Below, piece after piece: positions 47,809-58,015 of a stretch of DNA of 64,000 nt. This DNA comes from Frederiksenia canicola. Its GTDB lineage: Bacteria; Pseudomonadota; Gammaproteobacteria; Enterobacterales; Pasteurellaceae. The stretch's first letter is position 1; each line of letters opens with the position of its first letter. Made by a program: the position numbers and the translations under genes. The notes beneath the pieces are model-generated. The model was not told the DNA's origin. It did not search any database and saw nothing but the letters and a program-made list of their open reading frames with translations. The stretch is from assembly GCF_011455495.1 (NCBI RefSeq), contig NZ_CP015029.1, positions 1,178,740-1,242,739 of the forward strand. The letters are read 5' to 3'.

Positions 47809-49176
47809 ATGTCGATCGACACTTTTCTAAATAGTATTAAGCATTTTATTTGGGGACCGCCGTTACTGATACTAATCTCTGGCGTCGGGATCTATTTCAC
47901 TTTTCGGCTAAAACTGATTCAACTTTTTAACCTGCCGAGAGCCTTTGTTTATATGTTTAGCCGTGAAAAAGGCGGGGAACAAGCGGGTGATATTTCCGCA
48001 TTTGCCGCACTTTCCACGGCATTAGCGGCAACCATTGGTACGGGTAATATCGTGGGGGTGGCAACAGCTATTCAAGCAGGTGGGCCAGGGGCATTGTTCT
48101 GGATGTGGCTAATCGCCCTATTCGGTATGGCAACTAAATATGCGGAATGTTTGTTAGCGATTAAATTTCGTACCAAAGATCGCGATGGCTTTATTGCAGG
48201 CGGTCCAATGTATTACATTGAATTGGGTATGGGGAAAAAATGGAAATGGCTCGCGAAGTTGTTTGCCCTTTTTGGCGTGATGGTGGCATTGTTTGGTATC
48301 GGGACTTTCCCGCAAATCAATGGGATTACCACGGCCTTACATGATACCTTTAACTTGCCGATCAGTCTCACAGCCATTGTATTAACAGGGCTGGTGGCGG
48401 CGATTATTTTAGGCGGTGTGCAGCGTATTTCAAAAATGGCTAGCGTAATTGTGCCGTTTATGGCGATTGCTTATGTGGCGGCATCGGTGTTGATTTTGGT
48501 GCTAAATGCCGAGAAATTACCAACAACCATTGCGTTTATTGTGGAAGCCGCATTTCATCCACAAGCAGCACTTGGTGGGGTTGTGGGCTTTACCGTGATG
48601 CAAGCCATTCAATCAGGTGTGGCTCGGGGGATTTTCTCTAATGAAGCTGGGTTAGGTTCAGCTCCGATTGCAGCAGCGGCCGCTCATACCAAAGAGCCAG
48701 TACGACAAGGCTTGATTTCAATGACAGGCACCTTTTTAGATACGATTATCGTCTGCACAATGACAGGTTTGGTGATTGTGCTGACCGGTACTTGGCAAGG
48801 TACAGTTCAAGGGGCTGCACTCACAAACTTGGCATTTTCACAAGGCTTGGCGAGTGAATTTGGCGCGGTGATCGTGACCGTTGGGCTGATTTTTTTTGCC
48901 TTTACCACCATATTGGGCTGGTGCTATTACGGCGAGCGTTGCTTTGTTTATCTCACAGGCGGACGCACTCGAGGTATCAAATTCTATCGCCTTGCTTTCA
49001 TCGCCCTAATTGCGATTGCTCCGTTTATTCAGCTCAATACCATTTGGACGATTGCCGACATCGTAAACGGCTTAATGGCGTTCCCCAACTTGATTGCGTT
49101 GGTCAGCCTTCGCCATGTTGTAATTGAAGAAACGCGTCTCTATTTTGAACGCCTAAAACTGGGGCAAGTCAAGTAG
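47809..49176 (+). CDS. sodium/alanine(glycine) symporter, AGCS family
   Basis: A 455-residue inner-membrane carrier with about ten to eleven helices that takes up alanine or glycine with sodium. Family signatures: GVGIYFTFRLKLIQ, the very conserved FAALSTALAATIGTGNIVGVATAIQAGGPGALFWMW, FGMATKYAECLLAIKFR, GGPMYYIELGMG and GVARGIFSNEAGLGSAPIAAAAAHT. The start ATG has ACGAGGAATATCAA upstream. Its position directly behind a glycine riboswitch points to glycine as substrate or signal: high glycine would alter its expression. An inverted uptake-sequence pair follows. Confidence 0.95.
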   Translation: MSIDTFLNSIKHFIWGPPLLILISGVGIYFTFRLKLIQLFNLPRAFVYMFSREKGGEQAGDISAFAALSTALAATIGTGNIVGVATAIQAGGPGALFWMWLIALFGMATKYAECLLAIKFRTKDRDGFIAGGPMYYIELGMGKKWKWLAKLFALFGVMVALFGIGTFPQINGITTALHDTFNLPISLTAIVLTGLVAAIILGGVQRISKMASVIVPFMAIAYVAASVLILVLNAEKLPTTIAFIVEAAFHPQAALGGVVGFTVMQAIQSGVARGIFSNEAGLGSAPIAAAAAHTKEPVRQGLISMTGTFLDTIIVCTMTGLVIVLTGTWQGTVQGAALTNLAFSQGLASEFGAVIVTVGLIFFAFTTILGWCYYGERCFVYLTGGRTRGIKFYRLAFIALIAIAPFIQLNTIWTIADIVNGLMAFPNLIALVSLRHVVIEETRLYFERLKLGQVK

Positions 49177-49178
49177 CC

Positions 49179-49236
49179 ACAAGCGGTCAGATTCACAAGA
49201 AAATTTGCAAATTTTTCTGCGGAACTGACCGCTTGT
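49179..49236. terminator. inverted uptake-sequence pair between the symporter gene and rlmC
   Basis: ACAAGCGGTCAG from 49179 and CTGACCGCTTGT ending at 49236 are exact reverse complements around AAAATTTGCAAATTTTT. They lie between convergent stops at 49176 and 49238, so this is the only possible terminator for both genes. Confidence 0.65.
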
Positions 49237-49237
49237 A

Positions 49238-50419
49238 TTAACTACTTTTACGAACGAGAAGAGTCAGCACTTCGTAATGAGCCGTGTGAGGGAACATATC
49301 AAACAGCTGGACTTTAACCAATTCATAATGGGTTAATGATGCAAAATCGGCAGCCATTGTGCTTGCATTACAGCTTGAATAGAGCAAATAAGGTGAGCCG
49401 AGTTGGTTAATGAATTCGGCTAATGGCTTACCTATTCCACGTCGAGGTGGATTGACGATCACGGCATCAGGTCGCAGTCCCGCTTCATTCAAGGCAAATT
49501 GAGCGGAGTCTAATGATGCAAAGCGAATGTGATTCAGCCCAAGTCGCTTGGCAGACGTTATTGCACTTGCAATCGCAGAGGGCGAAATTTCAATGCCTGT
49601 TAAGGTGGCATTCGGATTTTGTTGCTGTAATGGGCGAATACAGTGCAATCCAAAACCTCCAACACCACAAAAGAGATCCCAAAGATGCGAAATCGGTAAA
49701 TCTTGCAACCATTGTTGTGCCGTTGCGTAAAGTTGGCTTGCCACATGTGGGTTCGTTTGGAAAAAACCTTGCGGGCGAATAAATAGCGGTATGCCATTGA
49801 AATATTCTTCTAGCACCTGTTGTGGCGTGAGAAAAATTTCTTGCTCGCCTTCAAGCACGGCAGAATGGTGTGGTTGAATATTGAGTGTGACCACCGAATT
49901 AGCGGGAAGCTGAGCGAGTAAGCCCGCCAGTTCTCGCTCAACAAGCGGTCTTTTCAGCTCACTTTTTAGTACAAAACGAATCATCACTGAGTGGTTATAT
50001 TGGCTTTGGGTAATCAAAATATATTTCAGTTCTCCCCGTTTTTTTGCCACATTGTAAGGTACAAGCCCAGCTCGCCCGATAAACTGTTTGAGAAGTGGAA
50101 AGAGTGCTGAGATGGAGTTAGGGTAGAGCGGGCAATCGGTTAAGTCCACCGCACTTTGTGGGTTATTGGGATCGTTCAAAATGCCCAAAATCGGCCGTTC
50201 TACGCTGCCAGACACCACCATTTTCGCTTTATTTCGAAAATGGGTAATGGGAGAAGTGACTTCGGGGAAAAATGCCGTCTTTTGCAAAATATAAGGCGAA
50301 ACTAACCGCTTGAGATCCGCTGATTTATCAGATAGTTGCTCAAGGTATGGCTTATCTAGCCATTGGCAGGAAGTACAACGCTTTTTCTCAAAATGTTGGC
50401 AATTCAGTAGGTTAGGCAT
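49238..50419 (-). CDS. rlmC: 23S rRNA (uracil-747-C5)-methyltransferase
   Basis: SAM-dependent enzyme that makes m5U747 in 23S rRNA; 393 residues. The iron-sulfur cysteines are Cys7, Cys15, Cys18 and the Cys in DLTDCPLYP. The methyltransferase part shows [28 protein letters not shown] (SAM loop), [13 protein letters not shown] and the catalytic Cys in [14 protein letters not shown]. The short N-terminus without a TRAM domain separates it from RlmD. ATG 50419 starts the conserved MPNLLNCQ and overlaps the nagZ stop by eight bases, so both are co-transcribed. An uptake sequence is inside (49941-49949). Confidence 0.93.
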   Translation of the reverse strand: MPNLLNCQHFEKKRCTSCQWLDKPYLEQLSDKSADLKRLVSPYILQKTAFFPEVTSPITHFRNKAKMVVSGSVERPILGILNDPNNPQSAVDLTDCPLYPNSISALFPLLKQFIGRAGLVPYNVAKKRGELKYILITQSQYNHSVMIRFVLKSELKRPLVERELAGLLAQLPANSVVTLNIQPHHSAVLEGEQEIFLTPQQVLEEYFNGIPLFIRPQGFFQTNPHVASQLYATAQQWLQDLPISHLWDLFCGVGGFGLHCIRPLQQQNPNATLTGIEISPSAIASAITSAKRLGLNHIRFASLDSAQFALNEAGLRPDAVIVNPPRRGIGKPLAEFINQLGSPYLLYSSCNASTMAADFASLTHYELVKVQLFDMFPHTAHYEVLTLLVRKSS

Positions 50420-51446
50420 TGTTTGCCTTCCATTCAAGCCATTGAGTTTGCAATTTTGCGAGTGATTGATGAGCTTGTTGCCAACGTACACTTTGTTCTA
50501 ATTCACGCCAACTGACCGATTTGCGTTTCATTAAGCTGTAGTGACGATCTTGTTGAGCTTGCGTTGGTTGGTATTTCAAGTTGTCGAGTACTTGTACAAC
50601 ACCAGCAGGCTCATTGCAAAGTAAGAGCAGATCACAGCCCGCATTGAGTGCTTTTTCGCTGCGTTCTACATAGTCTCCCATAAAACCAGCCCCTTTCATC
50701 CCTAAGTCATCGGAGAAGATAACCCCATTGAAGTTCAATTGTTGGCGTAAAACGTCTTTCAACCAATAGGCTGAACCACTTGCTGGCTGGCTATCGCATT
50801 GGGTGTAAATCACATGAGCAGGCATGATTGCAGATAATTTACCTTTTGTAATTAATTGCTTAAAAGGCTGGATATCGTGGTTAAAAATAGTCTCTTTTGA
50901 ACGGTCATCGAAAGGTGTTTCCAAATGTGAGTCTGCCACGACATGACCATGCCCAGGGAAATGTTTACCTGTTGTTGCCATACCTATTTCACGCATTCCG
51001 TCAATAAACGCTTCAGCAAGGGGCAAGATGTGAGTTGGATTTTGTCCAAAGGAACGATCACCAATTGCTTTGCATTGGTGCCCTAAGTCTAAAACAGGCG
51101 CAAAACTTAAATCAATATCTAAAGCAAACATTTCCGCTGCCATTAGCCAGCCCGCTTCTTTGGCAAACTGGATTTGTTGTTCGGCAGGAAGCAAAGTTTG
51201 AAAGGATTGCATTGCTGGCAACGTTGTAAAGCCTTCACGAAAACGTTGTACACGCCCGCCTTCTTGATCAACGGTGATCAGCAGTGGTTTTTTGATACGC
51301 TGGCGAACAGACTGAATTAATGCCCGAATTTGTTCACGGTCGTGAAAGTTACGAGTAAACAGGATTAAACCTGAAACAAGCGGATGTTCAAGTAATTCTT
51401 GCTCTTCAACGGTTAGTTCTTTGCCTACTAAATCAATCAGTAACAT
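50412..51446 (-). CDS. nagZ: beta-N-acetylhexosaminidase NagZ
   Basis: Cytoplasmic glycoside hydrolase family 3 enzyme in cell-wall recycling; removes GlcNAc from anhydromuropeptides. The 344-residue protein has [34 protein letters not shown] at the start, [19 protein letters not shown], the substrate loop [17 protein letters not shown] and [10 protein letters not shown] with the nucleophile aspartate. In species with inducible AmpC, its product signals to AmpR; no ampC or ampR is in this window. It is the first gene of a pair with rlmC. Confidence 0.96.
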   Translation of the reverse strand: MLLIDLVGKELTVEEQELLEHPLVSGLILFTRNFHDREQIRALIQSVRQRIKKPLLITVDQEGGRVQRFREGFTTLPAMQSFQTLLPAEQQIQFAKEAGWLMAAEMFALDIDLSFAPVLDLGHQCKAIGDRSFGQNPTHILPLAEAFIDGMREIGMATTGKHFPGHGHVVADSHLETPFDDRSKETIFNHDIQPFKQLITKGKLSAIMPAHVIYTQCDSQPASGSAYWLKDVLRQQLNFNGVIFSDDLGMKGAGFMGDYVERSEKALNAGCDLLLLCNEPAGVVQVLDNLKYQPTQAQQDRHYSLMKRKSVSWRELEQSVRWQQAHQSLAKLQTQWLEWKANNA

Positions 51447-51459
51447 AATGCCCTCTAAA

Positions 51460-51490
51460 TAAAAATGCTCCCAAAGATGAGAGCATTTTA
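51460..51490 (-). terminator. terminator of the TerC-family gene
   Basis: AAATGCTC (51463-51470) and GAGCATTT (51481-51488) pair across a ten-base loop. On the minus strand the stem runs into TTTTTATTT. It lies between the TerC-family stop and nagZ. Confidence 0.75.
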
Positions 51491-51493
51491 CAA

Positions 51494-52222
51494 TTATTTC
51501 TGACGTTTTGCTTGATTACGTCGCATTCTGATGTTTATCAGCTCAACCACAACAGAGAAGCCCATTGCAGTATAAATTGAGGATTTAGGAATATGAATAT
51601 TGAACCCTTCTCCTACTAAAGCAACACCGATTAAGATTAAGAACGCTAACGCTAGGTTTTTAATCGTTGGATGATGATCTACAAAGTCACCAATCGGTTT
51701 CGCTGCTAACATCATGACACCAACTGCAATCATAATTGCGATAACCATCACAGGAATATCGTCAGCCATACCTACTGCGGTAATAACAGAGTCGAGTGAG
51801 AACACAATATCTAAAATAGCAATTTGGACTAAGATCATTAAATAGCTTGCTTTTTTAGCAGAGGCATTGTTTTCATCATGGGCGTCACCACGAATAGCAT
51901 GCTGTAATTCCATCGCACTTTTTACAATAAGGAAAAGTCCACCAAGAATGAGAATTAAATCTCTGCCTGAAATATCTTTCCCCATGATGCTAAAGAGTGG
52001 ATCAACCAAACGCATCATCCAAGCTAATGAAAGTAAAAGTAATACACGGGTCGCCATAGCTAAGCCTAAACCGATAAGTCGAGCTGATTGGCGCTGTTTT
52101 TCTGGTAAGCGAGAAACTAGGATACTAATGAAAATGATGTTATCAATACCTAGTACAATTTCTAATGCGGTTAAAGTAAATAGAGCAACCCAAGCTTCTG
52201 GGTTGGCAACCCACTCAAACAT
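51494..52222 (-). CDS. TerC-family membrane protein, YgdQ type
   Basis: A 242-residue integral membrane protein with about seven helices. TerC signatures are [20 protein letters not shown] in helix 2 and the matching [21 protein letters not shown] in the second half. The two acidic membrane motifs (LGIDN and SLDS) are thought to bind metal ions. Close to E. coli YgdQ in length and sequence. The TerC family is tied to tellurite resistance and, for some members, manganese export; the role of this branch is not settled. I saw no yybP-ykoY-type riboswitch in the short upstream gap. Confidence 0.88.
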   Translation of the reverse strand: MFEWVANPEAWVALFTLTALEIVLGIDNIIFISILVSRLPEKQRQSARLIGLGLAMATRVLLLLSLAWMMRLVDPLFSIMGKDISGRDLILILGGLFLIVKSAMELQHAIRGDAHDENNASAKKASYLMILVQIAILDIVFSLDSVITAVGMADDIPVMVIAIMIAVGVMMLAAKPIGDFVDHHPTIKNLALAFLILIGVALVGEGFNIHIPKSSIYTAMGFSVVVELINIRMRRNQAKRQK

Positions 52223-52248
52223 AATAAATCCTTAATGAATAAAAAAGA

Positions 52249-52274
52249 GAATTGGCGATCTAATCGCCAATTTT
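52249..52274 (-). terminator. terminator of mutH
   Basis: AATTGGCGAT and ATCGCCAATT pair around CTA, flanked by AAAAAAGAG before and TTTTTTG after. On the minus strand it follows the mutH stop and ends in a T-rich tract, just before the TerC-family gene. Confidence 0.75.
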
Positions 52275-52314
52275 TTGTTTAAAGTCGCACATCATATAGA
52301 GAGCCGCACAGAAA

Positions 52315-52995
52315 TTAAAGAGTTGAGCGTAAAAAATTTTGTAAAATTTCTGAAGTAAAATTTTTGCGTAAATAAAAACCAAGGGGAAGCGATTGGGTTT
52401 TTTCCCCTTGCTGGTTAATCGCATTTGCTAGAGCCTTGCTATTTCTCGCCTTAGGGCGAAGTTGTAAGACTTCGCCTAAGGTTGCATTAATCTCATTTAA
52501 TCGTCCTAACACAATCAACTCCATCAACTCTTCCCAGTCTCGCTGTAATTGCTGATCTTGATGTGGTGTTGGAGACCATAGAATAGGCATACCTATTCTT
52601 CGTTGTGCTAACGGAATTTTTCGTTCTCCTTCAACGGGAACCCAGAGCACTTTTTGCAATTTATGACGAACATGGGAAGTTTGCCATGTAATGCCATGAT
52701 TCTGTGTTAAAGGTGCTAAGCTAACAAAGGTTGTTTCTAGCGGTAGACCTTTTTCATTGACTGGAATTGTTTTTAATTCAATGCCTAAGTGGGCAAAATC
52801 TTGCTCTGGTTTGCTGCCTGCTTTTGCACCTAATGCGGTTTCTATCAAAATACCCACCCAGCCTTTATCACGTCGAAGATCTTGTGGAACAACCATTCTG
52901 AGCTGTTCAGCAATTTCACCTAAACGGAATCCCGCAAGCCATTGCGCTTTTTGTAGTAATTCAGTTTCAGTTAGAGAATGCGTAGCTAGCTGCAT
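52315..52995 (-). CDS. mutH: DNA mismatch repair endonuclease MutH
   Basis: Nicks the unmethylated strand at hemimethylated GATC sites during MutSL-directed repair; 226 residues. The catalytic residues are in [23 protein letters not shown] (Glu and Asp) and [10 protein letters not shown] (the ExK motif). The DNA-recognition part includes [20 protein letters not shown] and the end GFYLRKNFT. Its presence implies Dam methylation in this organism. It lies 45 bases after recN on the same strand. Confidence 0.96.
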   Translation of the reverse strand: MQLATHSLTETELLQKAQWLAGFRLGEIAEQLRMVVPQDLRRDKGWVGILIETALGAKAGSKPEQDFAHLGIELKTIPVNEKGLPLETTFVSLAPLTQNHGITWQTSHVRHKLQKVLWVPVEGERKIPLAQRRIGMPILWSPTPHQDQQLQRDWEELMELIVLGRLNEINATLGEVLQLRPKARNSKALANAINQQGEKTQSLPLGFYLRKNFTSEILQNFLRSTL

Positions 52996-53040
52996 ATTTT
53001 TGCAAAAATTTAGGAGAATCTGACCGCTTATTCTAGCGAA

Positions 53041-54720
53041 CTAATCTTCTTCCGCCAAATTTAACATTTCCTGTGCATTTGCTAAAACCGCTTCTGTAAT
53101 TTTACTTCCTCCAAGCAATCTGGCTAAGGCATGAACTCTTTCTGAAGGAGCAAGTAAGCTCATTTGTGTTTCTGTTTCGTTATTTTCAACGAATTTTTGC
53201 ACATTGTAATGATAATTCCCATGGCTTGCGACTTGTGGTAAATGCGTTACACACAGCACTTGGCATTTTTTCCCAAGCTGACGCAGTAATCGTCCAACAA
53301 CGGTGGCGGTAGGACCACTAATGCCCACATCCACTTCATCGAAAATAATCGTTGGTGTAGAGAGTTTATTGGCGGTTAAGACCTGTACTGCTAATGAAAT
53401 CCGTGACAACTCACCACCAGATGCAATTTTTGCTAACGGTTGGGCCTGTTGTCCTAAATTGCTGCGTAAATTAAATTCGACAACGTCTGCCCCATTTGAT
53501 GATAATTTATCAAGATTATGCTGAATTTCGATGAAAAATTCGCCATTCTCCATGGCGAGTTGCTTGATCTGTTGGGTAACTTGTTCTGATAGTTTTTGAG
53601 CAGCATCACAACGTTTTTGATAAATCTGTTCAGCAATTTCAAAACATTGTTGATGAGCCATTTGTTCATCAGCCATCAATTGGGCTTCGTTTTGTTCAAA
53701 ATCCAGTAATTTTTCGAGCTCTTGTTGCAAATTTTGGTGCTGTTTCCATAGATGTTCAGTAGGAACTTGATGTTTACGTGCAAGTTGTATGGCTTTACTG
53801 ATACGGTTATCTAATTGATTCAGTAACTCAGGATCTTGTTCAATATTATTGGCTAAATGGCTAACTTCGGAGCTGGCTTCTTGTACTTGGATTAACGCTT
53901 CATGGAGCATATCAAGTGCAGAGCCATAACGGCTATCCAGTTCAACCAGTTTTTCTAACTCTCGAATAGTTTGATAGAGCGTGGTATCTATATTTAATTC
54001 ATTATCGGATAACTTGGCCAAGACAGATTGAGACAGTGCGGTTAATTGTTCAGAATTGGCTAAACGAGCCTGATCTTCTTCCATTTGCTCAAATTCACCT
54101 TCTTTAATTGCGAACTCATCCAACTCTTCCACTTGATATTGCAATAGCTGTTTACGAGCTTCATTTTCTTGGCATTGTTGATGAAAGTTGTTGACTTGCT
54201 TATGCAGTTTTCGCCAAATTTGATAATGTTCAGCCATCGTTGCAAGCAACGTATGAAGATCCGCATAGTTGTCGACTAATTCAAGTTGATATTCGCTTTT
54301 TAATAAGAGTTGTGGAGCGTGTTGTCCATTTAAGTGAATTAAATATTGCCCTAGTTCACGTAACTGTGAGACAGGCAAAGGACGATTATTGACAAAGGCT
54401 TTAGAGCGTCCATCAATGTTGATGATCCGACGTAAAATGCACTCATTTGGATTGTCCTCATCTAAAAGTTCATGGTCTTTTAACCACAAAAATGCAGGAC
54501 TATTTGGTTGCATTGAAAAAGTGGCAGTGATGTCTGTTTTCTCTGCACCTTGGCGAATCATGCTGCTTTCAGAACGATAACCGAGGCATAATCCTAACGC
54601 ATCAATTCCAATCGATTTTCCCGCTCCTGTTTCGCCTGTAATCACAGACATCCCTTCGTTCAGTTCTAATACTAAATGGCGGACAATGGCAAAATTATTT
54701 ATGGTAAGTTGAGTAAGCAT
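53041..54720 (-). CDS. recN: DNA repair protein RecN
   Basis: SMC-like ATPase of double-strand break repair, 559 residues. Walker A is in VITGETGAGKSIGIDALGL, the central 200 residues are coiled-coil rich in Q, E and L, and the C-terminal head has the signature KIASGGELSRISLAVQVL and Walker B TIIFDEVDVGISGPTA. ATG 54720 gives MLTQLTINNFAIV, the family N-terminus; a frame extension to 54741 was rejected. A LexA box 40 bases upstream indicates SOS induction, as in E. coli. Confidence 0.97.
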   Translation of the reverse strand: MLTQLTINNFAIVRHLVLELNEGMSVITGETGAGKSIGIDALGLCLGYRSESSMIRQGAEKTDITATFSMQPNSPAFLWLKDHELLDEDNPNECILRRIINIDGRSKAFVNNRPLPVSQLRELGQYLIHLNGQHAPQLLLKSEYQLELVDNYADLHTLLATMAEHYQIWRKLHKQVNNFHQQCQENEARKQLLQYQVEELDEFAIKEGEFEQMEEDQARLANSEQLTALSQSVLAKLSDNELNIDTTLYQTIRELEKLVELDSRYGSALDMLHEALIQVQEASSEVSHLANNIEQDPELLNQLDNRISKAIQLARKHQVPTEHLWKQHQNLQQELEKLLDFEQNEAQLMADEQMAHQQCFEIAEQIYQKRCDAAQKLSEQVTQQIKQLAMENGEFFIEIQHNLDKLSSNGADVVEFNLRSNLGQQAQPLAKIASGGELSRISLAVQVLTANKLSTPTIIFDEVDVGISGPTATVVGRLLRQLGKKCQVLCVTHLPQVASHGNYHYNVQKFVENNETETQMSLLAPSERVHALARLLGGSKITEAVLANAQEMLNLAEED

Positions 54721-54759
54721 GATCTCTGGATAAATAAACACTGTTTATCTATATATTAA

Positions 54760-54779
54760 TACTGTTTTTTTGAACAGTA
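54760..54779 (-). promoter_or_regulatory. LexA box of recN
   Basis: TACTGTTTTTTTGAACAGTA has perfect TACTGT and ACAGTA half-sites at the spacing of the LexA consensus (TACTGTATATATATACAGTA). It lies 40 bases before the recN ATG. Confidence 0.88.
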
Positions 54780-54904
54780 AAGGTGGGTTTGCAAAAAAAT
54801 ATGTAAATGTGACCGCTTGAGAGTAGATGTCGATTTAATTTTTGGCAGAAGTATGAAAAAAGTGATACGATACAGGCATTTTCATTTCAAAATAGAATTG
54901 CCTA

Positions 54905-55834
54905 ATGAAAGAAATTCTGCGAATTGCGACCCGTCAAAGCCCATTGGCGTTGTGGCAAGCCAACTTTGTGAAAGACGCTTTAGAACAGCGTTTCCCGCAT
55001 TTATCAGTCGAATTAGTGACGATGGTGACTAAAGGCGATATCATTTTAGACACTCCATTAGCCAAAATTGGCGGAAAAGGCTTATTTGTCAAAGAATTAG
55101 AGCTAGCGTTATTGGAAAATCGAGCTGATCTTGCCGTACATTCAATGAAAGATGTGCCAATGGCTTTTCCGGATGGTCTTGGCTTAGCTGTTATTTGTGA
55201 ACGGGAAGAGCCACGAGATGCGTTTGTCTCAAATCAGTACGCCAGTCTAGATGAGTTGCCTGAAGGTGCTGTTGTAGGTACTTCAAGTCTTCGCCGTCAG
55301 TGTCAATTAGTTGCAAATTACCCACATTTGCAGGTCGAGTCTTTGCGTGGCAATGTCGGAACACGTTTAAGTAAATTGGATAATGGCGAATATGATGCCA
55401 TTATTTTAGCGGCCGCGGGGCTGATCCGATTAGGTATGCCAGAACGAATTCGGAGTTTCATTTCAACAGAAAAATCGTTGCCAGCTGCGGGGCAAGGTGC
55501 AGTTGGAATTGAAACCCGTCTAAATGATCAACGTGTATTGCAGTATGTGAAATCTCTTGCTCATCAGCCCACAACCTATTGTGTACAGGCAGAGCGAGCA
55601 ATGAATGCTCATTTACAAGGTGGTTGCCAAGTACCAATTGGTGGTTTTGCTGAATTAAACGGTGATCAAATTTATTTGCGTGCACTAGTGGGGGCAGTAG
55701 ATGGCTCGGAAATTATTCGAGCAGAAGGCTCAGCAAACGTTGAGTATGCTGAACAGTTAGGCGTACAAATTGCAGAGCAGTTGTTAGCAAAAGGTGCAGA
55801 TAGGATTCTTGCAGAAGTTTATTCGAACGAATGA
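54905..55834 (+). CDS. hemC: porphobilinogen deaminase (hydroxymethylbilane synthase)
   Basis: Joins four porphobilinogen units to hydroxymethylbilane; 309 residues. Conserved elements: [46 protein letters not shown] with catalytic Asp83, [21 protein letters not shown] and GGCQVPIG with Cys241, which carries the dipyrromethane cofactor. It is the first gene of hemCDXY and overlaps hemD by four bases (ATGA). The upstream 180 bases to recN hold the promoter, divergent from the SOS gene. Confidence 0.97.
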   Translation: MKEILRIATRQSPLALWQANFVKDALEQRFPHLSVELVTMVTKGDIILDTPLAKIGGKGLFVKELELALLENRADLAVHSMKDVPMAFPDGLGLAVICEREEPRDAFVSNQYASLDELPEGAVVGTSSLRRQCQLVANYPHLQVESLRGNVGTRLSKLDNGEYDAIILAAAGLIRLGMPERIRSFISTEKSLPAAGQGAVGIETRLNDQRVLQYVKSLAHQPTTYCVQAERAMNAHLQGGCQVPIGGFAELNGDQIYLRALVGAVDGSEIIRAEGSANVEYAEQLGVQIAEQLLAKGADRILAEVYSNE

Positions 55835-56583
55835 ATGTATTGATCACTCGCCCTGATGAACGAGGGCAGCAGCTTGTTGAATTGTTAGCGAAAGAACAAA
55901 TTTTTGCTATCCATCAGCCGCTTTTTTCGGTTGTGGCAGGAAGAGAACTCCCTTTGTTGCCTTCTACGGTTTCGGGGCTAAAAGCGGGCGATTTTCTGTT
56001 TGCAGTATCAAAAAATGCGGTAGATTTTGCTCATCAAACCTTAACAGAAATTGGTTTTGGTTGGCGAAGTGACTTGCAGTATATTGCTGTTGGTCAAGCA
56101 ACCGCAAGCTATCTTGCAAGCCACGCCATGCAAGCGGTATGTTACCCCTTAAAATTTGCAAATAGTGAAGGCTTGTTAGAATTGCCTGAAATGCAACAAA
56201 ATCTGCAAGGCAAAACCATACTGATTTTACGCGCAGAATCTGGGCGTGAATATTTTGCTGAACAAGCTAAACAGCGAGGAGCTGAAGTGAAAGTGCTGGA
56301 GTGCTATCAACGCATTCCGTTTACTCAAGATATGAGTGATAAAATCAGCTTAGCAAAACGAGCAGGGATTGACACTATTGTCGCAACAAGTAGCGATATT
56401 GTTTCAATGTTAGTTGCTCAAACGCGTGAAGAAGATCGAGAATGGTTGTTTCAATGCCGTTTAGTGGTGGTGAGCCCACGAATTGCCAAAGATGCCCAAC
56501 AGCTTGGTTGGCAAACAAAAGCTATTGATATTTCGGAGAAAGCAGATAATCATAGTCTGCTGAATACGTTGTTAAAATCTTAA
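55831..56583 (+). CDS. hemD: uroporphyrinogen-III synthase
   Basis: Closes hydroxymethylbilane to uroporphyrinogen III with inversion of ring D. The 250-residue protein is diverged, as is usual for HemD, but shows [19 protein letters not shown] at the start, [63 protein letters not shown] and [13 protein letters not shown]. Order and overlap with hemC support the call. hemX follows after 20 bases. Confidence 0.94.
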   Translation: MNVLITRPDERGQQLVELLAKEQIFAIHQPLFSVVAGRELPLLPSTVSGLKAGDFLFAVSKNAVDFAHQTLTEIGFGWRSDLQYIAVGQATASYLASHAMQAVCYPLKFANSEGLLELPEMQQNLQGKTILILRAESGREYFAEQAKQRGAEVKVLECYQRIPFTQDMSDKISLAKRAGIDTIVATSSDIVSMLVAQTREEDREWLFQCRLVVVSPRIAKDAQQLGWQTKAIDISEKADNHSLLNTLLKS

Positions 56584-56603
56584 CTTGAATATAGGTGGGA
56601 GTT

Positions 56604-58004
56604 ATGACGAAACAGAATAAAAAACAGATTTCTCAGGTTGATGAGGTTACTGAACAAGTAACAGAAAAGGTTGAAGACATCATCTCTGAACCAGATGACG
56701 TGCAACAAGCGGTCAGATCATCAGAACATTTTGCAAAAGATACTGAGACGATGGCAGACACCCAAAATGAACCGAAACGGAAGGAAGAACAAGTGGAAGA
56801 CAAAATGGAACAAACTGAAATTCAGCCGACATCGCTGGAAACTGAAAAAAAACAAAAATCTGGTGGTAGCGGAATGGCGGTACTTGCCTTACTTGTTGCA
56901 CTTGGTGTTGGCGGAGCAGGCTATTTCTTCGGGCAACAAAAATTTGCAAGCGTAGAAGAACAACTCACAAAAGCACAGCAACAAATTCAGCAACTATCTC
57001 AACAAGCGAACGTTCCTGTGCAAACGGCAATTGAAATACCTAATTTTGATGCAGAAAAAGCCCAAATTGCTAAGCTAGTTGGTGAACATCAGCAAACTCT
57101 GGAATTAATTCGTTATTTAGAACGTGAACAAGCGAATGATGCGAAACAAATTAATGGATTACAAACGCAATTACAAAAGCTAGGTTCAGCACCACAAGCA
57201 GAACCTACTACGTTTCTGCTTTCCGATGCGGATTTTCTATTAACCAATGCATTGCGTAAAGTGGTAATTGACAATGATATTGAAACCGCTAAAAGCCTGT
57301 TAGTTGAAGCTGATAGTGTATTAAGTCAAGTGAATGAACCAAATATCGCTGCAATACGTGAAGCAATAAAAGCAGATTTAAATACATTGGCGACTTTAAA
57401 TAAGGTTGATCAAAACAATATTATGCAACGTCTCGCACAGTTGGCTAACTTAGTTGATGACATGCCAATGTTAGATCATGAACAGCAACTTGCCGTTCAG
57501 GAAAGTAATGAGGTGAGTGATTCACTCGCCGACTGGCAAAAAAATATTGAGAAAAGTGCAGATTCGTTTTTAAGCCATTTCATTCGTGTGAGTGATAAAA
57601 AGCAAGCTCAAGATAAAGCCTTTATTGCACCAAATCAGGAAATCTATTTACGTGAAAATATTCGATTACGTTTGCAAATCGCGATCCTTACCGTGCCTCG
57701 TCAGCAAAATGAATTGTATAAGCAGTCACTCGAGGCTGTCAGCTCTTGGGTAAGAAGCTATTTTGATGTGCAAAATGAGAATGTGAAAATGTTCTTAAAT
57801 GAAGTGGACGAGTTAATTGAGCAATCCATTTACATTGATGCACCGAATAATTTGCAAAGTCCTACATTATTAAAGCAAAAGCTAAACCGTGCTGAACCAG
57901 CGGTCAAAAAAATTGAATTAGAAGTGGATAAAGCGGTGGAGCGATTAAAAATAGAGCAGCCCGCAGAACAAACAGTTCAGCCACAAGCTGAACCACAACA
58001 GTAG
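56604..58004 (+). CDS. hemX: HemX-family membrane protein
   Basis: A 466-residue protein with a charged cytoplasmic N-terminus (about 1-95, rich in E, Q and K), one membrane helix (about 95-112, MAVLALLVALGVGGAGYFF), a Q-rich coiled coil (to about 190) and a periplasmic helical domain with EIYLRENIRLRLQIAILTVPRQQNELYKQSL, the best-conserved family segment. It was once called a uroporphyrin methylase, but has no methyltransferase motifs; its role is unclear. ATG 56604 with GGTGGGAG upstream was chosen. An uptake sequence lies in the low-complexity part (56705-56713). Confidence 0.92.
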   Translation: MTKQNKKQISQVDEVTEQVTEKVEDIISEPDDVQQAVRSSEHFAKDTETMADTQNEPKRKEEQVEDKMEQTEIQPTSLETEKKQKSGGSGMAVLALLVALGVGGAGYFFGQQKFASVEEQLTKAQQQIQQLSQQANVPVQTAIEIPNFDAEKAQIAKLVGEHQQTLELIRYLEREQANDAKQINGLQTQLQKLGSAPQAEPTTFLLSDADFLLTNALRKVVIDNDIETAKSLLVEADSVLSQVNEPNIAAIREAIKADLNTLATLNKVDQNNIMQRLAQLANLVDDMPMLDHEQQLAVQESNEVSDSLADWQKNIEKSADSFLSHFIRVSDKKQAQDKAFIAPNQEIYLRENIRLRLQIAILTVPRQQNELYKQSLEAVSSWVRSYFDVQNENVKMFLNEVDELIEQSIYIDAPNNLQSPTLLKQKLNRAEPAVKKIELEVDKAVERLKIEQPAEQTVQPQAEPQQ

Positions 58005-58015
58005 GGGGAATTAGT

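Noticed and set aside
52223-52314. Manganese (yybP-ykoY) riboswitch before the TerC-family gene
   Set aside because: The gap is only 92 bases, is largely taken by the mutH terminator, and lacks the conserved riboswitch core.
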